A stretch of 64,000 nucleotides of DNA from Clostridium tertium. Its GTDB lineage: Bacteria > Bacillota > Clostridia > Clostridiales > Clostridiaceae. The notes under the pieces are model-generated. The model made no database searches and was not told where the DNA came from. It saw only the letters and a list, made by a program, of their open reading frames with translations. Position 1 is the stretch's first letter. The number at the start of each line of letters is the position of its first letter. Both the position numbers and the translations under genes were made by a program. The DNA lies in NCBI RefSeq assembly GCF_017873245.1, contig NZ_JAGGJY010000006.1, positions 120,540 through 184,539 of the forward strand, read 5' to 3'. Positions 27,043-35,499 of this stretch are shown piece by piece.

Positions 27043-28197
27043 ATGCATATTTTAATATTACCTTCTGGATATCCTACTAAAGAAGAGCCTTTAAGAAGTA
27101 TATTTTTTAAAGAACAAGCTCTTGCCTTAAAAGATGGAGGACACAAAGTAGGAGTAATTTATAGTGAAACTAGAAGAATTACTAATATTAATTATAAAAA
27201 TTTGAAAAGAAATCATTTTCAAATTACATTTAATGATGAAGAGGGTGTAAATACAGTAAGATTACATGGATGGAATATATTAATGATGAGAAATTTCCTT
27301 GGTGTAAACTTATGGGTAAAGCAAACACTAAGTTTATATGAAAAGTATGTGAAAATATATGGTAAACCAGATATAATACATGTTCATTGTGGTTTATATG
27401 GAGGTTTAGCAGCAAAAGTTATAAAAGATAAATATTCTATTCCATATGTTATAACAGAACATTCATCTACAATATTAAATAATTCTTTAAATGATTATAA
27501 TAAACAAGTTTTAACTGTAGCTTATAATAGTGCAAATAAATTAATAAGCGTAGGTGAAAAGCTTAAATCCTCAATGAAAAATTATACCAATAATGATATA
27601 GTAGTTATACCGAATATTGTTAATACAGATGGATTTAAAGTTGATAAAGAGCATAAAAGAGAAAAGTTTAGATTTGTAACAGTAGCATATTTAAAGAAAA
27701 ATAAAAGAATAGATCTTGTTATTGAAGCTTTTAATAAGATTAAAGAGAAGTATAAGAATATAGAATTATATATAGGTGGAGATGGTCCGGAAAAAATAAA
27801 TATACAACAAATGATTGATAAATACAATTTAAAGGATGATGTTCATTTATTGGGAGAAGTTTTAAGAGAAGATTTGCCAGCTATTATGGGGAATTCTGAT
27901 TGTTTCGTATTGCCAAGCATGTATGAAACTTTTGGAGTTGTATATATAGAAGCATTAGCATGCGGGGTACCTATTATAGCAACAAAGTGTGGAGGTCCAG
28001 AGGATTTCTTTAATGAAAATCTTGGATATATGATTAATGTAGATAAATTAAATGAACTTTATGATGCTATGGAAAAGATTATAAATAATAATTCGAAATT
28101 TAATAGCAATGAAATTTCAGAGTATATTAAAAATAGATTTAGTAGAAAAGTAATAGTTAAAGAGTTAGAAGAGGTTTATAATTTAATTTATAAATAA
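27043..28197 (+). CDS. Glycosyltransferase family 4
   Basis: This GT-B fold enzyme of 384 residues has an N-terminal MHILILPSGYPTKEEPLRSIFFK segment (shown in part) and a C-terminal donor domain with IGGDGPE and the E-x7-E motif region MYETFGVVYIEALACGVPII. It transfers a nucleotide-activated sugar with retention. It starts at ATG after AAGGAG and heads a run of four glycan genes. The acceptor is unknown. Confidence 0.9.
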   Translation: MHILILPSGYPTKEEPLRSIFFKEQALALKDGGHKVGVIYSETRRITNINYKNLKRNHFQITFNDEEGVNTVRLHGWNILMMRNFLGVNLWVKQTLSLYEKYVKIYGKPDIIHVHCGLYGGLAAKVIKDKYSIPYVITEHSSTILNNSLNDYNKQVLTVAYNSANKLISVGEKLKSSMKNYTNNDIVVIPNIVNTDGFKVDKEHKREKFRFVTVAYLKKNKRIDLVIEAFNKIKEKYKNIELYIGGDGPEKINIQQMIDKYNLKDDVHLLGEVLREDLPAIMGNSDCFVLPSMYETFGVVYIEALACGVPIIATKCGGPEDFFNENLGYMINVDKLNELYDAMEKIINNNSKFNSNEISEYIKNRFSRKVIVKELEEVYNLIYK

Positions 28198-28258
28198 TCT
28201 TAGAGATGAAATATTAATATAGTTTATAGAGCTAATAAGTTTGATAGGAGTTGTAATT

Positions 28259-29281
28259 GTGAAAAAGACGGTATCAATTGTTATCCCATGTAGAAATGAG
28301 GAAAATTATATAAAGAAATGTGTAGATTCTTTATTAAATCAAAGTTATCCTAAGGAATTAATTGAAATACTAATAGCTGATGGAATGTCAACAGATAATA
28401 CAAGAGCTATAATTAGTGAAATAATAAAAGAAAATCCTTCTGTTAGGATTTTAGATAATAAAAAGCTTTCAGCTCCTTCAGGTATGAATCTTGGAATAAA
28501 GCAAAGTAAATCTGATATTGTAATAATATTTGGAGCACATGCATATGCAGATAAAGATTTTGTTAAAGAAAATGTTTTGGCACTAGAAAATAAAGAGGTT
28601 GGTTGTGCTGGAGGAGTTATAAGCACTATTAATGATAGCATAAAAGGTGAAGCTATTGCAGAAGCAATGAGTTGTCCTTTTGGAGTAGGAAATGCATTGT
28701 TTAGATATGCAGATAAGGAAAGTTATGTTGATACTGTAGGATTTGGAGCTTACGATAGAGAGTTTGTCCTTGGTATTGGAGCTTTTGATGAAGAATTAGT
28801 AAGAAATCAAGATGATGAATTAAACTTTAGAGTTCAAAAGACTGGTAAAAAGATTTTATTGACTCCAAAGATAAAATCAACTTATTATAGTAGAGGTGAT
28901 TTTAAAAAGTTATGGAGACAATATTATCAATATGGATTTTGGAAGGTTAGAGTAATACAAAAGCATAAAAAGCCAGCTTCAATTAGACATTTAATACCAC
29001 TTATGTTCGTGTTATTTTTACTGTTTGGTGGAATTGCTAGTATTTTTTCTAAGTTAATTAGAATAGGTTATTTTGCTACTATTCTTTTATATTTAATTTT
29101 AGACTGTTTATTTAGTTTTAAAATGTCCAAGAAGAAAGGCTTTAAGCACTTCCCATATTTACTTGTTACTTTTCCAATATTACATTTATCTTATGGGATT
29201 GGATTTATACTAGGTGTATTTAATTTTTATATTTTTAAAAGCAAAACAATAGAGGAAAAAAATAAAAAGATTTCAAGATAA
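28259..29281 (+). CDS. Membrane-associated glycosyltransferase family 2 (ExoA-like)
   Basis: The 340-residue protein has a GT-A domain with TVSIVIPCRNEENYIKKCV, LIADGMSTDNT and NQDDELNFRV (the base/acceptor region). Two to three C-terminal hydrophobic segments (about residues 240-320) resemble succinoglycan ExoA-type enzymes. I chose GTG 28259, eight bases after AGGAG. The in-frame TTG at 28241 precedes that site and is less likely. Confidence 0.85.
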   Translation: MKKTVSIVIPCRNEENYIKKCVDSLLNQSYPKELIEILIADGMSTDNTRAIISEIIKENPSVRILDNKKLSAPSGMNLGIKQSKSDIVIIFGAHAYADKDFVKENVLALENKEVGCAGGVISTINDSIKGEAIAEAMSCPFGVGNALFRYADKESYVDTVGFGAYDREFVLGIGAFDEELVRNQDDELNFRVQKTGKKILLTPKIKSTYYSRGDFKKLWRQYYQYGFWKVRVIQKHKKPASIRHLIPLMFVLFLLFGGIASIFSKLIRIGYFATILLYLILDCLFSFKMSKKKGFKHFPYLLVTFPILHLSYGIGFILGVFNFYIFKSKTIEEKNKKISR

Positions 29282-29311
29282 ACATTAAATTTATTTTTGA
29301 GGAGATAAGTA

Positions 29312-30421
29312 ATGAAAAATAAAATTTGTCATATTTCTACTGCACATAAAGAAAATGATAGTAGAATACTTTTAAAGGAGTGTCAGAGTTTAAGTAAAGC
29401 AGGTTATGATGTTTCTTTAATAATAAATTCAGATCATGATAAAACGTTATATGGTACTAAGATAAAAGCTTTAGATCATAGTAATAATGGTAGATTACAT
29501 AGATTTTTCAAAAAGAGTAAAGTAGCATTAGATAAAGCTATGGAATTAGATGCAGATTTATATCATTTTCATGATCCAGAACTAATAAAATTAGGGATGG
29601 CATTAAAGAAAAAAGGAAAGAAAGTAATTTATGATGTTCATGAAGATGTTCCAAAGCAAATTTTAGCTAAAAGCTATTTAGGACCTATGTGGGTAAGAAA
29701 AACAATTTCTAGAGCATATAATTTTTATGAAAAAAGTAGAAGTGAAAAATTTGATGCAGTTATAGCAGCGAGTGATGAATTAGCAGCTAAGTTTAATAAT
29801 ACAAATAGCATTTCAGTAAAGAATTTTGCTATTAGAGATGTAATAGAAAATGCGAAACCAATAAAAAGAGAAGATAATGATAAATTTGTTATAATTTATG
29901 TAGGGTCTATTACAAAAATTAGAGGAATTAAAGAACTTATACAGGTAACAGAACTTTTCTTAGGAAAGGTTGAACTTTGGATATTAGGAACTTTTGAAAG
30001 TGAAGAGTTAAAAGAAGAATGTATGAGTTTGGAAGGATATAAATATTGTAAGTATTTTGGAGCATTGCCTGTAAAAGACGTGTATTCATATATAAAAGCA
30101 TCTGACTTAGGAATGTGCACATTATATCCTACTGAAAATTATAAAGAAAGTATTCCAATAAAGGTGCTTGAATATATGGCCTGTGAAAAACCATTAGTGT
30201 TATCTGACTTTGAATTTTGGAAGAAGTTCTTTGGAAATGTAGGAAAGTATGTAGATCCTTTAGATATCAATAGTATTAAAGAAGGAATTGAGTATTTTTT
30301 AACAGATAGAAGTAGGATAGAAAGTATTGGTAAAGATAATAAAGAGAGTTTTATTAACAATTTTTCATGGGATAGAGAAGAAAAGAAGCTGTTGGAATTA
30401 TATGAAAAACTATTAAAATAA
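29312..30421 (+). CDS. Glycosyltransferase family 4
   Basis: This GT-B enzyme of 369 residues has an N-terminal domain containing HISTAHKENDSRILLKECQSL and YHFHDPELI, seen in GT4 capsule enzymes. The C-terminal half carries IVYVGSITKIRGI-like and IPIKVLEYMACEKPLVLSDF segments (EX7E-type region). It starts at ATG after TGAGGAG. It sits between the ExoA-like and acyltransferase genes in one operon. Confidence 0.87.
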   Translation: MKNKICHISTAHKENDSRILLKECQSLSKAGYDVSLIINSDHDKTLYGTKIKALDHSNNGRLHRFFKKSKVALDKAMELDADLYHFHDPELIKLGMALKKKGKKVIYDVHEDVPKQILAKSYLGPMWVRKTISRAYNFYEKSRSEKFDAVIAASDELAAKFNNTNSISVKNFAIRDVIENAKPIKREDNDKFVIIYVGSITKIRGIKELIQVTELFLGKVELWILGTFESEELKEECMSLEGYKYCKYFGALPVKDVYSYIKASDLGMCTLYPTENYKESIPIKVLEYMACEKPLVLSDFEFWKKFFGNVGKYVDPLDINSIKEGIEYFLTDRSRIESIGKDNKESFINNFSWDREEKKLLELYEKLLK

Positions 30422-30458
30422 AGGATTGACCAAATAAAGAGTTATGGGAGGATATTAT

Positions 30459-31349
30459 ATGTTATTAAGTGAAATTTTAGCTTTAAATAATAATTTTGAA
30501 CTTTTTAGAGAGGGAGATTTTTCATCTTTAGGCTTAAATATTTCTCAAGCAGATGAAAAATTACTATCATTTATTGAAAGCGAAAAATTTTTAAGTCAAT
30601 TAAGCAAAAGTATTTCATGTGTTATTACTACAAAGGAAATGGCAAGTAAAATTCCAGAAAATATTGGAGTTATAATTTCAGAAGTTCCAAGAATAGATTT
30701 TTTTAATCTACATAATAAGTTGATTAGAAATAAATGTTATAAAAGAGAAGACTTTGAAACTGAAATAGGTGAAAACTGTAGTATTTCTCCGACTGCAATA
30801 ATTAGTAATAAAAATGTTAAAATTGGTAATAATGTAGTGATTGAAGAGTACGTAATTATTCGTGAACACACTACAATTAAGGATAACTGCATAATTAGAG
30901 CTAATACTGTAATTGGTGGAGAGGGTTATGAATTCAAGAGATATGATAATAAAACTATTGGAGTTGATCATATTGGTGGAGTAATAATTGAAGAAAATGC
31001 TGAAATTCAATATTCTGCTTGCATAGATAAAGCGATCTATCCTTGGGATAATACTATAATAGGAGAGTATAGTAGAATAGACAATCTTGTTCATATAGCT
31101 CATGCTGTAAAAGTCGGTAAGAGATGTTTTATTACATCTAAGACAACAATAGGAGGAAGAACTATAATAGGAGATGATTGTTGGTTTGGTATAGGTGCAA
31201 CTGTTTCTAATGGACTTATAATTGGAAATAATTCAAGTATTAGTTTAGGAGCTGTTGTTACAAGAAGTTTAAAAGAAAACAGTAAGGTTTCTGGAAACTT
31301 TGCAATTGATCATAATAAATATATAGATTTCATAAAAAGTATTAGATAG
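30459..31349 (+). CDS. LpxD-like left-handed beta-helix acyltransferase
   Basis: The 296-residue protein has an N-terminal alpha/beta region and then hexapeptide repeats from about residue 105 to 275. These include GVDHIGGVIIEENAEIQ and HIAHAVKVGKRC, the catalytic-histidine region known from LpxD and related N-acyltransferases. In a Gram-positive it cannot serve lipid A. It more likely acylates a sugar in the neighbouring glycan pathway. I chose ATG 30459, seven bases after GGGAGG, over ATG 30444. Confidence 0.75.
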   Translation: MLLSEILALNNNFELFREGDFSSLGLNISQADEKLLSFIESEKFLSQLSKSISCVITTKEMASKIPENIGVIISEVPRIDFFNLHNKLIRNKCYKREDFETEIGENCSISPTAIISNKNVKIGNNVVIEEYVIIREHTTIKDNCIIRANTVIGGEGYEFKRYDNKTIGVDHIGGVIIEENAEIQYSACIDKAIYPWDNTIIGEYSRIDNLVHIAHAVKVGKRCFITSKTTIGGRTIIGDDCWFGIGATVSNGLIIGNNSSISLGAVVTRSLKENSKVSGNFAIDHNKYIDFIKSIR

Positions 31350-31429
31350 GATATTATATAATATAGTTAAAAGTTAAATTATAAATAAATTTCTAATATT
31401 AATAGCAATATAAGTTAAAATTGTGAAAT

Positions 31430-31467
31430 AGTTCAATTTATATAAGCCATAAATTGAACTGTTTTTA
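31430..31467 (+). terminator. Terminator after the glycosyltransferase operon
   Basis: A 12-bp perfect stem (AGTTCAATTTAT and its complement) with a 7-base loop is followed by GTTTTTATT. Its 3' arm contains the -35 box of the galU promoter. Confidence 0.8.
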
Positions 31468-31482
31468 TTAATATGCTAAAAT
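31454..31482 (+). promoter_or_regulatory. galU promoter embedded in the upstream terminator
   Basis: TTGAAC, a 17-bp spacer and TGC-TAAAAT (extended -10) lie 47 bp before the galU start. Confidence 0.6.
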
Positions 31483-31528
31483 TAATATGATTATATTGTG
31501 TAAAGATATGTGAATGAGAGGGATAAAT

Positions 31529-32398
31529 ATGAAAGTAAGAAAAGCCATTATACCAGCAGCTGGTCTAGGAACTAGATTTTTGCCAGCTACTAAGGCACAA
31601 CCTAAGGAAATGCTTCCAATAGTTGACAAACCAACTATACAATACATTATTGAAGAAGCTGTAGCTTCAGGAATTGAAGAAATTTTAATTATAACTGGAA
31701 GAAATAAAAAATGTATTGAAGACCACTTTGATAAATCAATAGAACTAGAAATGGAACTAGAGAAAAGTCATAAGGAAGAACTTTTAGAACTTGTTAGAGG
31801 AATATCAGATATAGCAGATATTCATTATATAAGACAAAAGGAACCTAAGGGGTTAGGTCATGCAATATTATGTGCAAGAGCGTTTGTGGGTAATGAACCT
31901 TTTGCAGTATTATTAGGTGACGATGTAGTTGATTCAGAAGTTCCATGTTTAAAGCAATTAATGGATTGTTATAAGGAATATAAAACATCTATTTTAGGTG
32001 TTCAAACTGTAGCACATGAAGATGTAAATAAATATGGTATAGTAGATGGAATTCATATTGAAGATAGAGTTTATAAAGTTAAAAAATTAGTTGAAAAACC
32101 AGCTATAGATGAAGCACCAAGTAATGTTGCTATTTTAGGAAGATATATAATAACTCCTCAAATATTTGAAATATTACAAAGTACAGAGCCTGGTAAGGGG
32201 GGAGAAATTCAACTTACAGATGCTCTGCAAACTTTAATTCAAAATGAAGCTATGTATGCATATAATTTTGAAGGAAGAAGATATGATGTAGGAGATAAGC
32301 TTGGTTTCTTACAGGCTACTGTTGAGTATGCATTAAAAAGAGAAGAGCTTAGAGAGCCATTTATACAATACTTAACAAATAGAGATTGGAAAAACTAA
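31529..32398 (+). CDS. galU: UTP-glucose-1-phosphate uridylyltransferase
   Basis: The enzyme makes UDP-glucose for glycan synthesis. The nucleotidyltransferase signature is [26 protein letters not shown] (shown in part: [18 protein letters not shown]). LLGDDVV and the VEKP segment are also present. At 289 residues it matches the family. I chose ATG 31529, seven bases after GAGGGA, over ATG 31514. It has its own promoter and terminator and ends the glycan region. Confidence 0.95.
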   Translation: MKVRKAIIPAAGLGTRFLPATKAQPKEMLPIVDKPTIQYIIEEAVASGIEEILIITGRNKKCIEDHFDKSIELEMELEKSHKEELLELVRGISDIADIHYIRQKEPKGLGHAILCARAFVGNEPFAVLLGDDVVDSEVPCLKQLMDCYKEYKTSILGVQTVAHEDVNKYGIVDGIHIEDRVYKVKKLVEKPAIDEAPSNVAILGRYIITPQIFEILQSTEPGKGGEIQLTDALQTLIQNEAMYAYNFEGRRYDVGDKLGFLQATVEYALKREELREPFIQYLTNRDWKN

Positions 32399-32413
32399 TC
32401 AAGATTTTAAGTC

Positions 32414-32445
32414 AAAAGTTACTGATTTGTATCAGTAACTTTTTT
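32414..32445 (+). terminator. galU terminator
   Basis: A 13-bp stem (AAAAGTTACTGAT and its complement) with a TTGT loop is followed by a T run. Confidence 0.9.
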
Positions 32446-32449
32446 GCTA

Positions 32450-32478
32450 TTGACCACTTAATGCCTTAATAGTAAAAT
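32450..32478 (+). promoter_or_regulatory. Promoter for the gene at 32517
   Basis: TTGACC, a 17-bp spacer and TAAAAT lie directly after the galU terminator, 38 bp before the next start. Confidence 0.6.
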
Positions 32479-32516
32479 ATATACAAGAGATAAAATGGGT
32501 ATAATGGAGAGGTATT

Positions 32517-33368
32517 ATGTTTAACATAAAATTAAAAAAGTATATTTTAATAATAGTTATTACATTTTTGAGTTTATTTATTTCATTTAATGTCGTAAGT
32601 GCAGATAATGGTCCTAAGCCGGAATTAACAATCATAGTTGAAAATCCACCAACTGATGAATATTATTTAGATTTACTTGTTGATTATGAGATTAATTATG
32701 GATATACATGGTTACATGAAGAAGAATATGATCAAGAAAAAATAAAAATATTTAAAGATTTTAGAGATGGAAATTGGAGACCTGCATTATTAACTAAGAC
32801 ACGAGCACCTATTACTGGAAGACTTATTGGGAGGAGAGAAGGAGATAGGGTTATACATGAATTTGGATATACTTTACCTAATAAATTAAAAATAGCTATA
32901 TTAGATAGTAATAATAAAATTACAGTTTCTGACGAAATAGCCATAAAAGCGTTGAAAACTACTATTACGTATGACTATAAAAATAATAATATAACTTATA
33001 AAAGTAAGATGTCATCATTTAAAGACATAATAAGAACTTGTATAGTGACATTACTAATAGAAGGAATCATATTATTATTATTTAGATTCAGTATTAAAAA
33101 GAATATTAAATCTTTTATATTAGTCAATGTATTAACTCAAGTATTATTATATGTAGTTTTGAATTTAGTAGTTTATAAATACAATTTTACATCTTTTATA
33201 CCAACATTTATTACTATGGAGGGAATAATATTAATTATAGAGAGCCTTTTATTTTCAAAATATTTAAAGGAACATACTATAAAAAGGAAAATAGCCTTTA
33301 GTGTAGTAGCTAATATTTTTAGCTGTATAAGTGGATTTGTAATATATCTATTTATTTATATAACTTAA
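32517..33368 (+). CDS. Unrecognised membrane protein with N-terminal extracytoplasmic domain
   Basis: I cannot assign this 283-residue protein. A signal peptide (about residues 1-28, ending VVSAD) leads into an extracytoplasmic domain of about 140 residues rich in acidic residues and Tyr/Trp (KPELTIIVENPPTDEYYLDL). Four membrane helices follow from about residue 175 to the end. GGAGAGG precedes the ATG. It is monocistronic between galU and trpS, with its own promoter and terminator. I recall similar uncharacterised proteins in clostridia, but no function. Confidence 0.75.
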   Translation: MFNIKLKKYILIIVITFLSLFISFNVVSADNGPKPELTIIVENPPTDEYYLDLLVDYEINYGYTWLHEEEYDQEKIKIFKDFRDGNWRPALLTKTRAPITGRLIGRREGDRVIHEFGYTLPNKLKIAILDSNNKITVSDEIAIKALKTTITYDYKNNNITYKSKMSSFKDIIRTCIVTLLIEGIILLLFRFSIKKNIKSFILVNVLTQVLLYVVLNLVVYKYNFTSFIPTFITMEGIILIIESLLFSKYLKEHTIKRKIAFSVVANIFSCISGFVIYLFIYIT

Positions 33369-33443
33369 TAAAATGTTTGTTTTGCGCAAGTATTCTTAGT
33401 TATTTAATATAGTCAAATAAAAATTCTATTATAAGTTATATAG

Positions 33444-33480
33444 AAAAGTTGGATGAAATAAAAATCATCCAACTTTTTTT
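33444..33480. terminator. Bidirectional terminator between convergent genes
   Basis: A 13-bp perfect stem (AAAAGTTGGATGA and its complement) with T runs on both strands lies 2 bp past the trpS stop. Confidence 0.9.
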
Positions 33481-33482
33481 CA

Positions 33483-34493
33483 TTATCCTCTAGGAATAAA
33501 TCCAATCTTCTTTTGCATTTTTCTAAGTGTCTTCATTGAAACATAGTTTGCTTTTTCAGCACCTAGTTTGTAGATATCTTCTAATGCTTTTTTATCTTTA
33601 AGGATATCTTTAACCTTATTTTGAATTGGTTCTAATTCGTTAACTATAGCATCAGCTACATCTTTCTTTAAATCAGCATAGCCTTTATCCTTATAGTATT
33701 CTACAAGTTCTTCTGCTGTTGAACCATTGATTGCTATTAGAAGATCAAGTAAGTTTTTAACACCTGGTTGTTCATCAGAATAATTTATAACTCCAAGGCT
33801 ATCAGTAACAGCTCTAGATATTTTTTTTCTTATTACTTCAGGTGGATCCATTATTAAGATGTAAGCATTTGGATTATCATCTGATTTAGACATCTTTTTA
33901 GTTGGTTCTTGCAGACTCATAACTTTAGCGCCAACCTTTGGAATATAAGGGTCTGGAATCTTAAATGTTGGGCTATAAGTATTATTGAATCTGTTAGCTA
34001 TATCTCTAGCTATTTCTAAATGTTGTTTTTGATCTTGACCAACAGGTACTAAATCTGTGTTATATAAAAGAATATCAGCAGCCATTAAAACTGGATAAGT
34101 AAATAACCCTGCCCCTATTGAATCACCATATCTTTGTGACTTATCCTTATATTGAGTCATTCTGCTAAGTTCACCCATATAAGTGTTACATGTTAAAAGC
34201 CATGCACATTCACTATGAGCAGGAACATGTGACTGAATAAATAAAGTATTCTTTTCAGGAACTATACCTGCAGCTATATATATTGCAAGGACTTCAAGAG
34301 TTCTTTGTCTTAAATCCTTAGGTTCTTGTTTAACAGTTATTGCATGTAGATCAACTACGCAAAAATAACAATCAAATTCATCTTGAAGAGCAACCCAATT
34401 TTTTATTGCCCCTAAATAATTTCCTAAAGTTAATTGTCCTGAAGGTTGAATTCCACTAAAAATAACCTTCTTTTGTTCTGTATTATTTTCCAA
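33483..34493 (-). CDS. trpS: Tryptophanyl-tRNA synthetase
   Basis: This class I aminoacyl-tRNA synthetase charges tRNA-Trp. The 336-residue protein has SGIQPSGQLTLGNYLGAI (HIGH-equivalent region) and KMSKSDDN (KMSKS loop), both intact. The start is TTG 34493, about six bases after AAAGGAG; no in-frame ATG lies upstream. Many Firmicute trpS genes have T-box leaders, but none is visible here. Confidence 0.97.
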   Translation of the reverse strand: MENNTEQKKVIFSGIQPSGQLTLGNYLGAIKNWVALQDEFDCYFCVVDLHAITVKQEPKDLRQRTLEVLAIYIAAGIVPEKNTLFIQSHVPAHSECAWLLTCNTYMGELSRMTQYKDKSQRYGDSIGAGLFTYPVLMAADILLYNTDLVPVGQDQKQHLEIARDIANRFNNTYSPTFKIPDPYIPKVGAKVMSLQEPTKKMSKSDDNPNAYILIMDPPEVIRKKISRAVTDSLGVINYSDEQPGVKNLLDLLIAINGSTAEELVEYYKDKGYADLKKDVADAIVNELEPIQNKVKDILKDKKALEDIYKLGAEKANYVSMKTLRKMQKKIGFIPRG

Positions 34494-34548
34494 TTAAAGC
34501 ACTCCTTTCATTTGTGCATGTTATATATAACGTTTAACTATATCATTA

Positions 34549-34577
34549 ATTATAGATTTGGAAAATTGTCGTGTCAA
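34549..34577 (-). promoter_or_regulatory. Consensus promoter of trpS
   Basis: On the minus strand, TTGACA (34577-34572), a 17-bp spacer and TATAAT (34554-34549) form an exact sigma-A consensus promoter 56 bp upstream of the TTG start. The short leader leaves no room for a T-box. Confidence 0.8.
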
Positions 34578-34888
34578 CAAAGAATGAGCTAATATTAGAC
34601 TTAATAAATTTTTATGAATAGTATATGGTAGTTATTTTAAATATTAAGAAAATGTTTTAAAAGATATGATAAAGAATTCTGAGATAGTTTGGATTAATAA
34701 ACACATATGATAGAATTGAAGTAGCCCAGGGGTTTTAAGATTTTACATTTGAAATCAGCAATAATTACAAAAAAAAGAAGATTTTGACTTATGTTAAGAA
34801 TAGATGTATAGAGAGGGAGAAATTAAAAAAGTAAATGATACAAATATTTTAATTAAAGATATAATGTAAAGTTAATATATAATCACTT
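34578..34888. other. Intergenic region with nothing recognised
   Basis: About 310 bp lie between the trpS promoter and a small membrane-protein gene. The stretch contains no ORF with a ribosome site, no long hairpin and no known RNA motif that I could see. Confidence 0.5.
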
Positions 34889-35035
34889 TTAAGCCTTAAC
34901 ATAAAAAATATCTACTATTAATAGTAAAATTGCTGAAATTAATATTACATCTATAGCCCAAAATGAAAATTTAAATATTAAAGATACTAAAACTAGTAAA
35001 GTTAATATTGTAAAAATTATTTTTAATGATTTCAT
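34889..35035 (-). CDS. Small two-helix membrane protein (48 residues), unrecognised
   Basis: This short minus-strand gene encodes 48 residues with two hydrophobic segments (about residues 6-20 and 26-44) separated by FKFSFWAID. AGGAGGG lies eight bases before the ATG, which supports translation. No terminator hairpin was seen after it. Function unknown; small hydrophobic proteins of this type are common in clostridia. It is easily missed because of its size. Confidence 0.65.
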   Translation of the reverse strand: MKSLKIIFTILTLLVLVSLIFKFSFWAIDVILISAILLLIVDIFYVKA

Positions 35036-35134
35036 TACACATGCCCTCCTATTAAGTAAATCATTGTATAGATTATTAGTTTATGCAAAATTAATAAAAA
35101 AATACTTATCATATAAATAAATCTTATAAAAAAC

Positions 35135-35164
35135 AAAGACTAACCAATTAATAGGTTAGTCTTT
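35135..35164 (-). terminator. Terminator after the zinc-ribbon gene
   Basis: An 11-bp perfect stem (AAAGACTAACC and its complement) is followed on the minus strand by GTTTTTT. It sits 10 bp past the stop codon. Confidence 0.85.
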
Positions 35165-35174
35165 AAAACAGAGA

Positions 35175-35330
35175 TTATCTTCTGTTATTTTGAGCTTTTC
35201 TAGCTTTTCTACATTCAGGGCATCTTACAGGATCATTATCAAATCCTTTTTCCTTGTAGAATTCTTGTTCTCCAACAGTGAAAATAAATTCCTTTCCACA
35301 ATCTTTACAAGTTAGTTTCTTATCTTCCAT
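35175..35330 (-). CDS. Small zinc-ribbon protein (51 residues)
   Basis: The 51-residue product has two CxxC pairs, LTCKDCGKEF at residues 8-11 and VRCPECRKAR at 37-40. The core QEFYKEKGFDNDP is typical of the probable zinc-ribbon family (PF13451-like). AAGGAGG precedes the ATG. It probably binds one zinc and a nucleic acid or protein partner; the role is unknown. It is monocistronic, with a promoter at 35449-35476 and a terminator just after the stop. Confidence 0.85.
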   Translation of the reverse strand: MEDKKLTCKDCGKEFIFTVGEQEFYKEKGFDNDPVRCPECRKARKAQNNRR

Positions 35331-35448
35331 TTTGAAATCCTCCTTAAAATTCATAGGGATAAACTTGATATATTTCTTCGCTTAAGTATATTGAACTTTA
35401 AGGAGAGAATTTATCGAGATTAACCTAATCATTTAAATTTTCAAAATA

Positions 35449-35476
35449 ATTATACCATAAAAATAAATAAATTCAA
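35449..35476 (-). promoter_or_regulatory. Promoter for the zinc-ribbon gene (extended -10)
   Basis: On the minus strand TTGAAT, a 16-bp spacer and TGG-TATAAT give an extended -10 promoter. It would leave a 5' leader of about 115 bases before the ATG at 35330. Confidence 0.55.
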
Positions 35477-35499
35477 TACTTATATAAAGAAAATTTGGA

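Noticed and set aside
34494..34600. Possible T-box leader for trpS
   Set aside because: A consensus promoter lies only 56 bp upstream of the start, too close for a T-box.
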